64,000 nt of DNA from Lactobacillus sp. CBA3606 (GCF_002970935.1 NZ_CP027194.1:868001-932000); one strand, 5' to 3'; positions 15,800 through 25,071 are shown, counted from the first letter of the stretch. Numbers and translations are program-made. The notes: generated by a model from the letters alone, not told the origin.

Positions 15800-16828
15800 T
15801 TAAGCCTCAAAAGCAGTTGTTAGGACTAATTTACCAAGCATCTGTCCCGTTTCAACCAGTTGATGGGCTTGCTTTAAGTTGGCGGCATTCAGCCCGGTTA
15901 TGACTTGCTGCGTTGTGGCTTGCAAAACACCATCATCGGCCAACTGCGCAATCCGGGCCAACATCATGCCTTGTGTCGCTAATTCTGGCAATTGATACTG
16001 CGCCTTAGTGAACATGAACTCCCAAGCAAAGTTAAGCCCTTTATTTTTTAACAGCACCATTGGCAACGGTTGCGTATTCGTCACTACGGCAACAATCGTA
16101 CTCAGCGGCCGCATTAACGGGGCGACCAGTGGCAAATAACGATCAGTTGAATGTAATAATAGCGCACTATCCACGGTTGTTATCCCGTGAGCTTGCAGCT
16201 GTGATGCTAAGTCTTCATGATAATCCAACACGACATCAGCGCCTAGGTTTTTCACCCAAGCCTTAGTTTTAGCTTGCCCAGCCGTCGTAATCACCGTCAA
16301 CCCAGCCCACTTCGCTAACTGAATGGCGATTGACCCAACGCCACCGGCCCCATTGATGATTAACACCGAATGACCCTGATTGGCCTGCGCTTGCGCTTGC
16401 CAACCGAGCTTTTCAAAAAGCGCTTCCCAAGCCGTCAGCCCTGCTAATGGTAATCCCACGGCATCCGTAAGCGACCACTTTTTTGGTGCTAAAGCGACTA
16501 ACCGTTCATCAACTAATTGATACTGGGCATTACTTCCAGGACGAGTCACGTCGCCCGCATAATAGACCACATCATCGGTCATCACGGTAGTCACCGTTTC
16601 ACCAACCGCAATCACCTTACCAATCGCATCAAATCCCAAGATACGTGGCACCTCAGTGGCAGGCTGGGCTTGCCGTTGTTTCGTATCAACCGGATTGACC
16701 GCAACCGCTTGAATTTCAACTAAGATATCACGACCAGTTGGCGCTGGCACCTCAATCGTGACATCTTTAAAACTAGCTGGATCACTAATGGGTAACCCGA
16801 CATAACTGCCTACTGCTTTTGCTTGCAT
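15800..16828 (-). CDS. MDR-superfamily zinc-type alcohol dehydrogenase-like / quinone oxidoreductase
   Basis: A 342-residue medium-chain dehydrogenase/reductase. Residues 1-125 form the GroES-like part (VEIQAVAVNPVDTKQR, LGFDAIGKVIAVGE), and a Rossmann fold follows with INGAGGVGSIAIQLAKWAG and later VITTAG and LGADVVLDY. The Cys/His set for a catalytic zinc is absent, so NADPH-quinone or enone reduction is more likely than alcohol oxidation. The gene lies 16 bases after the DUF2785 gene on the same strand and may share its transcript. The substrate is unknown. Confidence 0.88.
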   Translation of the reverse strand: MQAKAVGSYVGLPISDPASFKDVTIEVPAPTGRDILVEIQAVAVNPVDTKQRQAQPATEVPRILGFDAIGKVIAVGETVTTVMTDDVVYYAGDVTRPGSNAQYQLVDERLVALAPKKWSLTDAVGLPLAGLTAWEALFEKLGWQAQAQANQGHSVLIINGAGGVGSIAIQLAKWAGLTVITTAGQAKTKAWVKNLGADVVLDYHEDLASQLQAHGITTVDSALLLHSTDRYLPLVAPLMRPLSTIVAVVTNTQPLPMVLLKNKGLNFAWEFMFTKAQYQLPELATQGMMLARIAQLADDGVLQATTQQVITGLNAANLKQAHQLVETGQMLGKLVLTTAFEA

Positions 16829-16844
16829 CGAACTAGCTTCCTTC

Positions 16845-17819
16845 CTAACCTAAAAACTCTAATTCATCATCGAGATAATCCACCACTGACGTTGGAAAAT
16901 CATCATGCAGCGCCATCGCTTCTAATAATCGGTTGCGATTAAAGACTCGTGTCCAAGCAGCCTCTGTCGCTGGTGCGGGTTGCATCACTAATTGTTGATG
17001 CCACCGCTTAAATGCCAACAATAAATAATCCGCATACAAGTCATCACGACTGGTAATGGCGGCTAAATAAGTGGCTAAACGCTCTGGCTCGCCAAAAATC
17101 AGCGGCGTCGATAACCGCTGGTAACGTTCGATTAAAACGGCCAGCATCATCAGCTTATCCGCCCGCGCCAACTTATGTTCATCGCCCAATTCATCTAATA
17201 AGTTACCAATATGGGTATAAGCATGGGCCCAACCCGACCGGCCAATAAAGCCCCGCGTATCACGTTCTAAAACCATATAAACGATAAATTGTTGAACTAA
17301 CTGTTCTAACCGTGCGGCCGTCATAAAGGCTAAACCGGCGTGGTCCGCATAGACCAAAATCGATAAAATCAATACACTAAAGGACCGCTGATAAACGGCG
17401 TCATTTTCAGTTTGATCGATATGGGTAAATAACTGTTGGTCTTGAATAACTAAGTCAAAGATGACACCTAATTGTGTTGCCGTTAATAATTGCTGTTGTA
17501 ATGATTCATTCAATAAATAATAACAACCACGGTCACGCACCGCCGGATTTAATGACCCTAAATGCGCAATTAATTGTTGGAGCTGTGCATCCGTAATTTC
17601 AGTTAACGTCCCGGCTTCTAAGCCATCATGTAGTTGCTTAATTAAAGTTAAGACTTCACCATCATCCGGTATCGTTACCGTAGTGGCTGGTTCGACTGGG
17701 ACTTGGTTAATCAAATAACCCAGTCGCTGCGGCAACGATTGGTAGAGTTCGCCGGCGCGCAAATGCTGTCGTAATTTCAAAACATCAGCTTTTAAAGTTG
17801 CTAATTTTTGTGTGTCCAT
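16845..17819 (-). CDS. DUF2785 family protein
   Basis: A 324-residue soluble, helix-rich protein with no signal or membrane segment. The stretch ERDTRGFIGRSGWAHAYTHI is the family's characteristic D-x-R-G-(Y/F)-x-G-x-x-G-W-A-H core (residues about 195-215). The first 60 residues are rich in Leu and Gln and probably helical. No catalytic function is established for DUF2785. It is upstream of the oxidoreductase gene with a 16-base gap, which suggests co-expression. Confidence 0.8.
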   Translation of the reverse strand: MDTQKLATLKADVLKLRQHLRAGELYQSLPQRLGYLINQVPVEPATTVTIPDDGEVLTLIKQLHDGLEAGTLTEITDAQLQQLIAHLGSLNPAVRDRGCYYLLNESLQQQLLTATQLGVIFDLVIQDQQLFTHIDQTENDAVYQRSFSVLILSILVYADHAGLAFMTAARLEQLVQQFIVYMVLERDTRGFIGRSGWAHAYTHIGNLLDELGDEHKLARADKLMMLAVLIERYQRLSTPLIFGEPERLATYLAAITSRDDLYADYLLLAFKRWHQQLVMQPAPATEAAWTRVFNRNRLLEAMALHDDFPTSVVDYLDDELEFLG

Positions 17820-17903
17820 AAATAACCTCGATTGCTTAGTTTAACCTTTATTTTAGCATGATTACCCCGCAAATCACATTAGTTACACGTTCTAACCCGC
17901 ATA

Positions 17904-17946
17904 TTAAAAGAGTTACTTTAGCCTCAAATAGCACTAAAATAACTCC
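17904..17946 (-). terminator. Terminator of hicD
   Basis: GAGTTACTTTAG (17910-17921) and CTAAAATAACTC (17934-17945) pair with one bulge; on the minus strand the stem is followed by TTTT. Confidence 0.75.
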
Positions 17947-17963
17947 GCTTTCGTTCAGAGTGA

Positions 17964-18878
17964 CTATTGTGGTAAAACATCCACATTTGATTTGATGAAC
18001 TTAGCCGAAGCGGTGAGCGCCGCTTGTTCAGCCGTAGTTAAGTCCAAATGAATCAGCGATTCCACCCCATTTTTACCAATGACTGCTGGCATCCCGACGT
18101 AAGTGCCAAATTCAGGATCAAACGCTGATACCGGACAAGCTAACTGTGCATCCGCACTGACCGCTTCCGCTAACCGCACGGCGCAAGTGGCAATGGCGAA
18201 GTTGGTATAATGCTTCCCATTCATCACGGCAAAAGCACCTTGACGCGCATCTTCTTCAAGCTGGTTTAAATCCAACCCGTTGAAGTTCTTAATCGGTTGC
18301 CCATTAACACTGACCGTTGACCAAGCAACAAACTGGGAATTACCATGCTCGCCATAGACATAGCCAGTGACATTCTTACCATTCGTGCCAACTGCTTGGC
18401 CGACATACTTTTGCATCCGTGCCGTATCTAAGAACGTCCCCGTCCCAAAGACCCGGTTCCGATCAAAACCAGTCATCCGTTGCAAATAATCCGTCATGAC
18501 GTCACAAGGATTCATGATATCAATGAGAATCCCTTTGAAGCCTGAGGCCACAATTTTTGGAGCAATATCTCGCACAATGGCTTGATTAGACTCATATTCG
18601 CCAAAGCGCCCCTTAGGACTAGTCATATCGATAGCTTTGATGTTCCCAGAGGCAACGATTAACACTTCAGCATCAAGCAACGCCGCATAATCGTTCAGAA
18701 TGATCTTCGTCGTTGAGGCTAACCGCGCTGAAGCATCATCTAAATCAAGTTTTTGGGCTTGCGCTAAAGCTTCATTATGATCAATTAAGACCAACTCGTC
18801 GACAATCCCTTGTTGAACTAACGTATAAGCCACCGTTGCGCCCACTTGACCCAGACCAATCACACCATATTTACGCAT
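17964..18878 (-). CDS. hicD: L-2-hydroxyisocaproate dehydrogenase (L-lactate dehydrogenase family)
   Basis: A 304-residue NAD-dependent 2-hydroxyacid dehydrogenase. The nucleotide site is GLGQVG (8-13). The catalytic pair is Asp151/His178 (in YGEHGNSQ), with Arg154 nearby for substrate carboxylate binding. The substrate loop DMTSPKGRFGEYESN differs from that of lactate dehydrogenase and resembles the hydroxyisocaproate enzymes, which reduce branched 2-keto acids such as 2-ketoisocaproate. That fits amino-acid catabolism via the bcaT product present later in the window. Start ATG 18878 is chosen for GGAG eight bases upstream; an upstream in-frame codon at 18899 lacks a site. Confidence 0.9.
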   Translation of the reverse strand: MRKYGVIGLGQVGATVAYTLVQQGIVDELVLIDHNEALAQAQKLDLDDASARLASTTKIILNDYAALLDAEVLIVASGNIKAIDMTSPKGRFGEYESNQAIVRDIAPKIVASGFKGILIDIMNPCDVMTDYLQRMTGFDRNRVFGTGTFLDTARMQKYVGQAVGTNGKNVTGYVYGEHGNSQFVAWSTVSVNGQPIKNFNGLDLNQLEEDARQGAFAVMNGKHYTNFAIATCAVRLAEAVSADAQLACPVSAFDPEFGTYVGMPAVIGKNGVESLIHLDLTTAEQAALTASAKFIKSNVDVLPQ

Positions 18879-18978
18879 CTTGCTAACTCCATTCTGCAAT
18901 TTATTTTCTTGATTTTAGACTACCTTGCAAGCCCACCAAAGTCAAGCCAGACAACGTCTAATCCCTAGTCAAGCTCAC

Positions 18979-19014
18979 AAAAAAGCCAGACAATTAAAAA
19001 ATTGACTGGCTTTA
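18979..19014 (-). terminator. Terminator of metNIQ
   Basis: AAAGCCAG-x-CAATT and AATTG-x-CTGGCTTT form a stem around a short loop; on the minus strand it ends in six Ts. Confidence 0.85.
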
Positions 19015-19028
19015 ACTTAGTCTAATCT

Positions 19029-19856
19029 TTAGTTGGTTTTGGTTACAGGTAAGATGGCCCCTTTGTAATGGCTCTTAATCCAGCTTTGCGTACTCTTAGA
19101 ACGTAACGCCTTCATCAATTTTTTGATAGCTGGCTTCTGCTGATCACCTTTACGAACCGCAACAATGTTAGCGTATGGTGAATCTGACTTTTCAAGGGCA
19201 ATGGTATCTTTACGTGGATCGAGCCCTGCTTGAACCGCATAGTTCGCATTAATAACGACGGCATCGCCTTCGTTATTCTTGTAAAATTGTGGCATTAGCT
19301 TGGCTTCGTATGAATGCTTAAACTTCAAGTTCTTCTTATTCGTCTTGATGTCATCAAAGGTTGCTGACGTAATATCAGTCCCTGGCTTCAACGTAATCAA
19401 GCCGGCATCTTTAAAGAGCGTTAAGACCCGGCCATAATCGGCCACATTACTGCTGACCAAGACCGTCGCACCGTTCTTTAAGTCCTTTAGATTTTTGACT
19501 TTCTTCGAATAAACCCCGATTGGTTCCAAATGCACGGCCCCTGCTGACACTAACGTCCCGTTATTTTCTTTATTCCAATTATTTAAAAATGGCACATGCT
19601 GAAAATAATTAGCATCTAATTCCTTAGCCGCCAATGCCTTATTTGGCAAGACGTAATCTTGGAAGACTTTGATTTTTAAGTTGATGCCTTCTTTTTTCAA
19701 TTGTGGCTGAATGTGCTTCAAAATCTGTGCATGTGGCACTGATGACGCCCCGACTGTAATCGTCGTGCTCGTTGAAGAAGCTGACTTCCCACAACCGACC
19801 AACAAGATAGCCGTTGCAGCCACTGCTAATAACCCTAAAATCCCTTTTTTTCGCAT
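19029..19856 (-). CDS. metQ: Methionine ABC transporter substrate-binding lipoprotein MetQ
   Basis: A 275-residue NlpA/MetQ-family lipoprotein with lipobox ILLVGC (Cys22). The mature part shows family marks: ITVGASSVPHAQILKHI, KVFQDYVLPNKALAAKELDANYFQHVPFL, and VVINANYAVQAGLDP. It captures methionine outside the membrane for MetNI. It is the third gene of metNIQ, with 20 bases after metI, and the unit sits behind a methionine T-box, which supports methionine rather than another amino acid as the ligand. Confidence 0.93.
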   Translation of the reverse strand: MRKKGILGLLAVAATAILLVGCGKSASSTSTTITVGASSVPHAQILKHIQPQLKKEGINLKIKVFQDYVLPNKALAAKELDANYFQHVPFLNNWNKENNGTLVSAGAVHLEPIGVYSKKVKNLKDLKNGATVLVSSNVADYGRVLTLFKDAGLITLKPGTDITSATFDDIKTNKKNLKFKHSYEAKLMPQFYKNNEGDAVVINANYAVQAGLDPRKDTIALEKSDSPYANIVAVRKGDQQKPAIKKLMKALRSKSTQSWIKSHYKGAILPVTKTN

Positions 19857-19876
19857 ACTAAGTTTCCTCCTAAATT

Positions 19877-20569
19877 TTAATTCGTGCGCTTGTCAATCTG
19901 TTTAACCGCAAAATCCCCGATAAATTGGAAAATAAAAACAATCAATACAATGATGACCGTAGCAACTAACGTGATGGCATTGTTATTGGATTGGAACCCA
20001 TCTTGATACGCCAGATTACCTAAGCCACCGGCCCCAATGGCCCCCGCCATCGCCGTATAGCCAATCAATGAAATCGTGGTCACGGTAATTCCAGAAACCA
20101 GGGCTGGCATACTTTCTGGCAGTAACACTTTCCGAATAATCTGCCACCGTGTCGCACCCATGGACTCAGCCGCTTCAATCACCCCATGATCTAACTCATG
20201 AAATGCTAACTCAACCATCCGGGCGTAAAATGGCGCCGCCGAAATAATCAGTGATGGTAACGCTGCCCGTGGGCCAATGATAGTTCCCACTAACTTTTGG
20301 GTAATCGGTAACAGCAACACGATTAAGATGATAAATGGAATCGACCGGAAGACGTTCACGAACAAGGCGACAATGCCATTTAATAGCTTAACCAACGGGT
20401 TATGACTGTTCGTGGTTTCGAATAATAGCAACCCCAACGCAATGCCTAAAATAGCCACCACAATCATGGATCCAATCGTTAACCACAAGGTTTCCCAAGT
20501 CGACGTCAACATGTTGCCCCAATCCACATTTGAAAATTTAAAATATGACGCTAACCCTTGACTATTCAC
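19877..20569 (-). CDS. metI: Methionine ABC transporter permease MetI
   Basis: A 230-residue permease with five to six membrane helices and the BPD_transp_1 EAA loop EAAESMGATRWQIIRKVLLPES. It forms the membrane channel with MetN and MetQ. The start is GTG 20569, overlapping the 3' end of metN by eight bases, with GGAGG nine bases upstream inside metN, so the two genes are likely coupled in translation. Confidence 0.93.
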   Translation of the reverse strand: MNSQGLASYFKFSNVDWGNMLTSTWETLWLTIGSMIVVAILGIALGLLLFETTNSHNPLVKLLNGIVALFVNVFRSIPFIILIVLLLPITQKLVGTIIGPRAALPSLIISAAPFYARMVELAFHELDHGVIEAAESMGATRWQIIRKVLLPESMPALVSGITVTTISLIGYTAMAGAIGAGGLGNLAYQDGFQSNNNAITLVATVIIVLIVFIFQFIGDFAVKQIDKRTN

Positions 20570-21593
20570 GATTTAAGACCTCCGTTTCAACGCGCATTTT
20601 TTGTAGGTAACCGAGCGCCCCGTCGATTTGGTCCGGTTCACCTGTCAGTTGAATATATAACGATCCGATGGCCCCTTCTTGAGTCTGATGAATGGCCCCT
20701 TCAATAATATTTAAATCTAATGGATATTGTTTCAACATTTCAGAAACAATCGGTAACTTGGCTTGGTCCCCGTGGAAGGTCAATTGAACAATCGTCCCCT
20801 TAGGATACTTCGCCAATAATTGAGCCACGACGGCGGTGGTATCCGTTAATGAAGGCGTCACTTCTTCGTTAACAAAGCGCTTGGTAACCGCCTGTTGTGG
20901 CCGTTTAAAGACCTCTAAGACGGGGCCATGTTCGACAATCTTCCCGTTTTCCATCACGGCAACATGGTCCGCAATCTTACGAATAACGTGCATTTCATGC
21001 GTAATCAGTACCACGGTCAGATTTAGCTTTTTATTAATGTCTAATAACAAGTCCAACACTTCATCCGTCGTCTGTGGGTCTAGCGCACTGGTCGCTTCAT
21101 CTGACAATAGAATCTGCGGATCATTCGCTAGCGCACGGGCAATCCCAACCCGTTGCTTCTGACCACCGGAAAGTTCTGACGGGTAAGCTTGTTCCCGGCC
21201 AGCTAGGCCAACTAAGTCTGCCAAGTGCGCCGCTTTTTGTTTAGCTTCAGCCTTACTTAACCCGGTTAGTTCTAGCGGAAACATGATATTTTGTAACACG
21301 GTCCGCGACCATAACAAGTTAAAGTGTTGGAAAATCATCCCAATTTGATGCCGTTGTTGCCGTAATTTAGCTCCGCTCAGTGCCGAAATCTCAACATCAT
21401 CAATCGTGACCCGACCACTGGTTGGGGTTTCAAGACCATTTAACATGCGCACCAAGGTACTCTTGCCGGCACCGGAATAGCCCACAATCCCATAAATATG
21501 CCCATCTTCAATTTTTAGATTGACGTCTTGCACCGCGTGAACAGCGCCTTGTTTACTGGCAAACGTTTTGGTCACGTCTTTAAATTCAATCAA
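20562..21593 (-). CDS. metN: Methionine ABC transporter ATP-binding protein MetN
   Basis: A 343-residue ATPase. Walker A is GYSGAGKST, the signature LSGGQKQR, Walker B ILLSDEATSALD, and the switch ITHEMH. The C-terminal 90 residues form the NIL regulatory domain (VQLTFHGDQAKLPIVSEM), which in E. coli MetN binds methionine and inhibits transport. The start codon is TTG at 21593 with GGAGG seven bases upstream. It is the first gene after the T-box leader. Confidence 0.94.
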   Translation of the reverse strand: MIEFKDVTKTFASKQGAVHAVQDVNLKIEDGHIYGIVGYSGAGKSTLVRMLNGLETPTSGRVTIDDVEISALSGAKLRQQRHQIGMIFQHFNLLWSRTVLQNIMFPLELTGLSKAEAKQKAAHLADLVGLAGREQAYPSELSGGQKQRVGIARALANDPQILLSDEATSALDPQTTDEVLDLLLDINKKLNLTVVLITHEMHVIRKIADHVAVMENGKIVEHGPVLEVFKRPQQAVTKRFVNEEVTPSLTDTTAVVAQLLAKYPKGTIVQLTFHGDQAKLPIVSEMLKQYPLDLNIIEGAIHQTQEGAIGSLYIQLTGEPDQIDGALGYLQKMRVETEVLNRE

Positions 21594-21605
21594 TTTATTT
21601 CCTCC

Positions 21606-21921
21606 TTATGCACAAAAAAACTTCTCATCCCACTGGTAAAAATGATTTCAATCATCATCACCAATAGGACGAGAAGCATAGTCTCGCGGTACCACCCATC
21701 TTTGTCACTTGCTCACACAAGTCACCTCAAGAGTTAGTTCTAACTCAGCACAATAATGGGTGCAACCCAAGTCTGGTTAACCGAAGCTCGCCAAACTACA
21801 TTAATTCAAGACCATCTTCCATTTCACGATTAATCTCTTTTACACCGACCAGAGACTCTCTTGGTAATCGTAGCCACGTACTCATCTTTTCAAAATGACA
21901 TTTTTTTAATGATTTATTAAT
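21606..21921 (-). promoter_or_regulatory. Methionine-specific T-box leader of metNIQ
   Basis: On the minus strand the leader contains the T-box core GGGTGGTACCGCG (plus 21685-21697), which pairs with the uncharged tRNA acceptor end. Upstream, in stem I, GAAATGGAA presents AUG as the probable specifier codon, which matches methionine. A terminator hairpin (CTTCTC...GAGAAG, plus 21611-21679) ends in seven Ts just before the metN ribosome site. Uncharged tRNA-Met should favour the antiterminator and so raise methionine uptake. Confidence 0.9.
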
Positions 21922-21927
21922 GTATCG

Positions 21928-21956
21928 AGTATACCGAGGGCTTATAAAATTGTCAA
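21928..21956 (-). promoter_or_regulatory. Promoter of metNIQ
   Basis: TTGACA (21951-21956) and TATACT (21928-21933) with a 17-base spacer on the minus strand; very close to consensus. The -35 box lies 10 bases from the gcvH-like stop. Confidence 0.85.
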
Positions 21957-21966
21957 GCCCTTGGAA

Positions 21967-22263
21967 TTAGTCCACGTCGATTAACCAAGCTTCGCCATCG
22001 ACTACACTGTTCAAGACCGAAAAATCAGTCTTTAAAGCCGGATTAACTGCAACTACCGTACCACTAATTGGGCAGTTGAACTCCGAAACCGCTTTGGTCG
22101 CTTCAATGCTTAAAAAAGCCATCTTTTGGCTGACTTTGTCACCGATTGCCGGTAATTCAGCGTATTTCACTTCACCCAAGGCTTCGTGGGCCGCTTTAGT
22201 TAGCCCAATACGGGTATGACCATCAGTATCTTTTGTCCAAAAATAGGCTGCATCTTCACTCAT
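21967..22263 (-). CDS. GcvH-like lipoyl-carrier protein (stand-alone)
   Basis: A 98-residue protein, shorter than the usual 125-130 of glycine-cleavage H protein. It keeps the lipoyl hairpin: SIEATKAVSEFNCPISGTVVAVN has the Lys that would carry lipoate, followed by the P-x-S-G-x-V turn. No gcvT or gcvP is nearby. In Firmicutes such short H-like proteins can act as lipoyl relay carriers, so a role in lipoate transfer to other dehydrogenases is a reasonable inference. It lies 28 bases after rodA. Confidence 0.82.
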   Translation of the reverse strand: MSEDAAYFWTKDTDGHTRIGLTKAAHEALGEVKYAELPAIGDKVSQKMAFLSIEATKAVSEFNCPISGTVVAVNPALKTDFSVLNSVVDGEAWLIDVD

Positions 22264-22291
22264 TTAAACCACCATGCTTTCCTTGATTACG

Positions 22292-23497
22292 TTACTCAAA
22301 CCGATTGTTACGACTAAACATATAAGACTTGAAATGGAACCGCATGGACATCATTAGCCCAATACCGGCCATATTGGCAATCAATGCCGAGCCCCCTTGA
22401 CTAATAAATGGCAAGGGAATCCCCGTCATTGGTAACAGTCCAATACTCATCCCGATGTTTTCAAAGACATGGAACAAGATCATCATAATAACCCCGGTTG
22501 AAATATACGCATAAAATTCGTTTTTCGTATCAAAAGTAACCCGGATCATTTGATAAATTAATAAAAAGTATAATAACACCACGACGGTACAACCAATGAA
22601 ACCAAAGTTTTCACCAATGACGGAAAAAATCATATCAGATTCACGAACCGGTACGGTGACGTGCGACACATTGAATCCGCGCCCGGTAATTTGCCCGGAC
22701 CCAATTGCCTTCATACTTTGCCAAACTTGATAAGCATTATTCGATGTATCCGTAGCGGGATTTAACCACGTATCAATCCGTGCGAATTGATACGCCTTAA
22801 AGCCAACCGCTTCTAGCACTTGTCGACCGCTGGTAGAGATGACTAGATACAAGACCGTCCCAGCAAAGGCCGCAACTAGCGTGAACGCTGGTGCTAATAA
22901 CCGCCAAGAAATCCCCGAAACGATAATCACACCACCTAAAATGGCAAAGAACACTAACAGTGTCCCAAAGTCATTTTGTAGCTTCAATAGTACGGCAACG
23001 GGGACCGTATACGCAATCAGCTTACCGATTAACTGCCAATCGCCAGCCATACTGTGCACGGGATGCTCTGTGTTGTGCATCGTGACGACCCGGCCGAGCA
23101 TCAGGATAAAGGCCGGTTTCATGACTTCCGATGGCTGAAACGTCAAGCTCCCAACGGCAAACCAACTTTTGGCACCGGTACTATTAAACATTGCTCGACT
23201 ATAAAGAACTAACACAGCAACTAGTAGAAAGATGCCAAACCAATACGCAATTGGTGCCACCCGCCATAATTGTTCCGAATCAAATTGCATGATAATAACT
23301 GCTAAGGCCGTCCCAATGACAAACCACATAATCTGACTAACGACTTGTTTAGTTACACTAACGACACTTGAATCATGGGTAGCTGCGACATAAATCGACG
23401 CCAACCCAATCAAGCCCAACATCATTACTGAAAATATGATACCGTAATCAACACGTGAATCATCCGCTTGACCACGAAGTCTAGATTCTTCTGCCAC
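22292..23497 (-). CDS. rodA: Rod-shape peptidoglycan glycosyltransferase RodA (SEDS family)
   Basis: A 401-residue SEDS protein with about ten membrane helices. Family motifs are WFAVGSLTFQPSEVMKPAFI, RIDTWLNPATD, and GIPLPFISQGGSALIANM near the C-terminus. It polymerises lipid II in the elongation complex with MreB/Mbl. I call RodA rather than FtsW because of its place in a cluster with mbl. The start is GTG 23497 with AAGGAG six bases upstream. Confidence 0.9.
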   Translation of the reverse strand: MAEESRLRGQADDSRVDYGIIFSVMMLGLIGLASIYVAATHDSSVVSVTKQVVSQIMWFVIGTALAVIIMQFDSEQLWRVAPIAYWFGIFLLVAVLVLYSRAMFNSTGAKSWFAVGSLTFQPSEVMKPAFILMLGRVVTMHNTEHPVHSMAGDWQLIGKLIAYTVPVAVLLKLQNDFGTLLVFFAILGGVIIVSGISWRLLAPAFTLVAAFAGTVLYLVISTSGRQVLEAVGFKAYQFARIDTWLNPATDTSNNAYQVWQSMKAIGSGQITGRGFNVSHVTVPVRESDMIFSVIGENFGFIGCTVVVLLYFLLIYQMIRVTFDTKNEFYAYISTGVIMMILFHVFENIGMSIGLLPMTGIPLPFISQGGSALIANMAGIGLMMSMRFHFKSYMFSRNNRFE

Positions 23498-23586
23498 AAT
23501 AATGCTCCTTAATTTTCTAAGATAACCTTAATTATACAACAACCTGGCCTCAAAGGAACGAGACCAGGCTGAAGGTTAATTAAAAA

Positions 23587-23814
23587 TTAGCCTTTATGCA
23601 AATGGTAAGCCGAGAGAATCTCTTGTAGACTCTCGTCAAACGATTTGTTATGGGCAAATGGTTTACTATCACTAGTTAGTTCAGCGTCAAAGCGATCGCC
23701 ATTTTGCGTCACTTGACCAATCACTTGTTTGCCAATTAAGACTTCCGTAATGACTTGATCATTGACTTTCGTCTCGTTTAACGTCACTGAAATTGCTTTA
23801 TCTTTTTTTGACAC
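23587..23814 (-). CDS. DUF2969 family protein
   Basis: A 75-residue soluble protein of the Lactobacillales-restricted DUF2969 family by overall pattern: a Lys-rich start, KVNDQVITEVLIGKQVIGQV, and SFDESLQEILSAYHLHKG at the end. Function is unknown. Its start follows the yidD stop directly, so translational coupling is likely. It sits in the mbl-yidD-rodA cluster. Confidence 0.8.
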   Translation of the reverse strand: MSKKDKAISVTLNETKVNDQVITEVLIGKQVIGQVTQNGDRFDAELTSDSKPFAHNKSFDESLQEILSAYHLHKG

Positions 23815-24069
23815 TCATTTTCCCTCCTTTGCAATCGGGTTACGTCGCAATGAAAACGTCGCTGGTACCGGATCAAAACCGCCTTTAATAAATGGCTGAC
23901 ACCGTAAAATCCGGGCCCCACCCATCAGGCTCCCTCGCCAAGCACCGAACTGCTCGATGGCTTCAATCGTATAAGCCGAGCAGGTCGGAATATAACGGCA
24001 ATGGGCCGGGGTAAACGCCGAAAATGACCGTTGATACCACTGAATACTGCTAATTAAAACCCGTTTCAT
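23815..24069 (-). CDS. yidD: Membrane protein insertion efficiency factor YidD
   Basis: An 84-residue protein with the YidD marks: [34 protein letters not shown], and [17 protein letters not shown]. Three conserved Cys are in place. It has an amphipathic N-terminus and helps YidC-dependent insertion of membrane proteins. It starts six bases after mbl. Confidence 0.93.
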   Translation of the reverse strand: MKRVLISSIQWYQRSFSAFTPAHCRYIPTCSAYTIEAIEQFGAWRGSLMGGARILRCQPFIKGGFDPVPATFSLRRNPIAKEGK

Positions 24070-24075
24070 TTGCGC

Positions 24076-25071
24076 TTATTTCTTCCCACTTTTTTGCATG
24101 TGCTCGAGTAAGACACCAGCGCCTTGGGCCACATTATTCAGTGGATTTTCAGCTACGGTAACTGGTACTTTTAAGTTCTCACTAATTAATTGATCTAGGC
24201 CGCTCAATAAAGCGCCCCCACCGGTCAACATAATGCCGCGGTCGATAATATCAGCCGCAATCTCAGGTGGCAACGTCTCCATCACGTGATGGGCCGTCGT
24301 CACAATTTGCATTAACGTTTCATGAATGGCAACTTCAACTTCGTTCGAATCGATCTCAATTGAACGTGGCATCCCAGAAACCGTATCCCGGCCACGAACT
24401 TGCATATGTTGATCATCATCGCCATCTTGCTTGAAGACTTGGGCAATCTGCATCTTCACTTTTTCGGCACTGCGTTCACCAATCAACAAGTGATGTTGAT
24501 CCTTCACGTAGTTCACGATATCTTGGTTCATCCGATCGCCAGCCATCCGTAATGAACTGCTAGCGACGATATCGCCTAATGATAAGACCGCAATATCACT
24601 TGTCCCACCACCAATATCGATGACCATATTGCCACGTGGTTGGAAAATATCCAAGCCCGCACCAATTGCCGCCACCTTTGGTTCAACTTCAAGGTAAACT
24701 TTACTACCACCAGACTTTTCAGCGGCTTGTAAAATCGCCTTGCGTTCGATTTCAGTCGTATTAGTCGGCGTACAAATCATAATACTTGGTCGTGACATGA
24801 TGCCACGCACATTTAATTTTTTAATGAAATAAGACAACATTTCTTCGGTAACATCAAAGTCTGAAATTACCCCGTCCTTCAATGGTCGAATTGCCCGAAT
24901 ATTACTAGGGGTCTTACCAACCATTTGATAGGCTTCGGACCCGACTGCCAAAACTTGATTCGTATTAGTATCAATCGCCACTACGGAAGGTTCATTGAGC
25001 ACGATTCCTTTACCAGAGACATAAATCAAAACATTGGCGGTCCCTAAGTCAATCCCAATATCTAAAGCCAT
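24076..25071 (-). CDS. mbl: MreB-family cell-shape protein (Mbl)
   Basis: A 331-residue actin-like ATPase. Phosphate loops are DLGTANVLIYV near the start and DIGGGTSDIAVLS in the middle; the adenosine motif is GIMLTGGGALLSGLD. It forms membrane-bound filaments that guide lateral wall growth. Start ATG 25071 has AGGAGC upstream; an earlier in-frame ATG at 25104 has none. A TGCTATAAT extended -10 box lies at plus 25111-25119. The gene leads mbl-yidD-DUF2969-rodA-gcvH-like. Assignment as Mbl over MreB rests on context. Confidence 0.9.
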   Translation of the reverse strand: MALDIGIDLGTANVLIYVSGKGIVLNEPSVVAIDTNTNQVLAVGSEAYQMVGKTPSNIRAIRPLKDGVISDFDVTEEMLSYFIKKLNVRGIMSRPSIMICTPTNTTEIERKAILQAAEKSGGSKVYLEVEPKVAAIGAGLDIFQPRGNMVIDIGGGTSDIAVLSLGDIVASSSLRMAGDRMNQDIVNYVKDQHHLLIGERSAEKVKMQIAQVFKQDGDDDQHMQVRGRDTVSGMPRSIEIDSNEVEVAIHETLMQIVTTAHHVMETLPPEIAADIIDRGIMLTGGGALLSGLDQLISENLKVPVTVAENPLNNVAQGAGVLLEHMQKSGKK

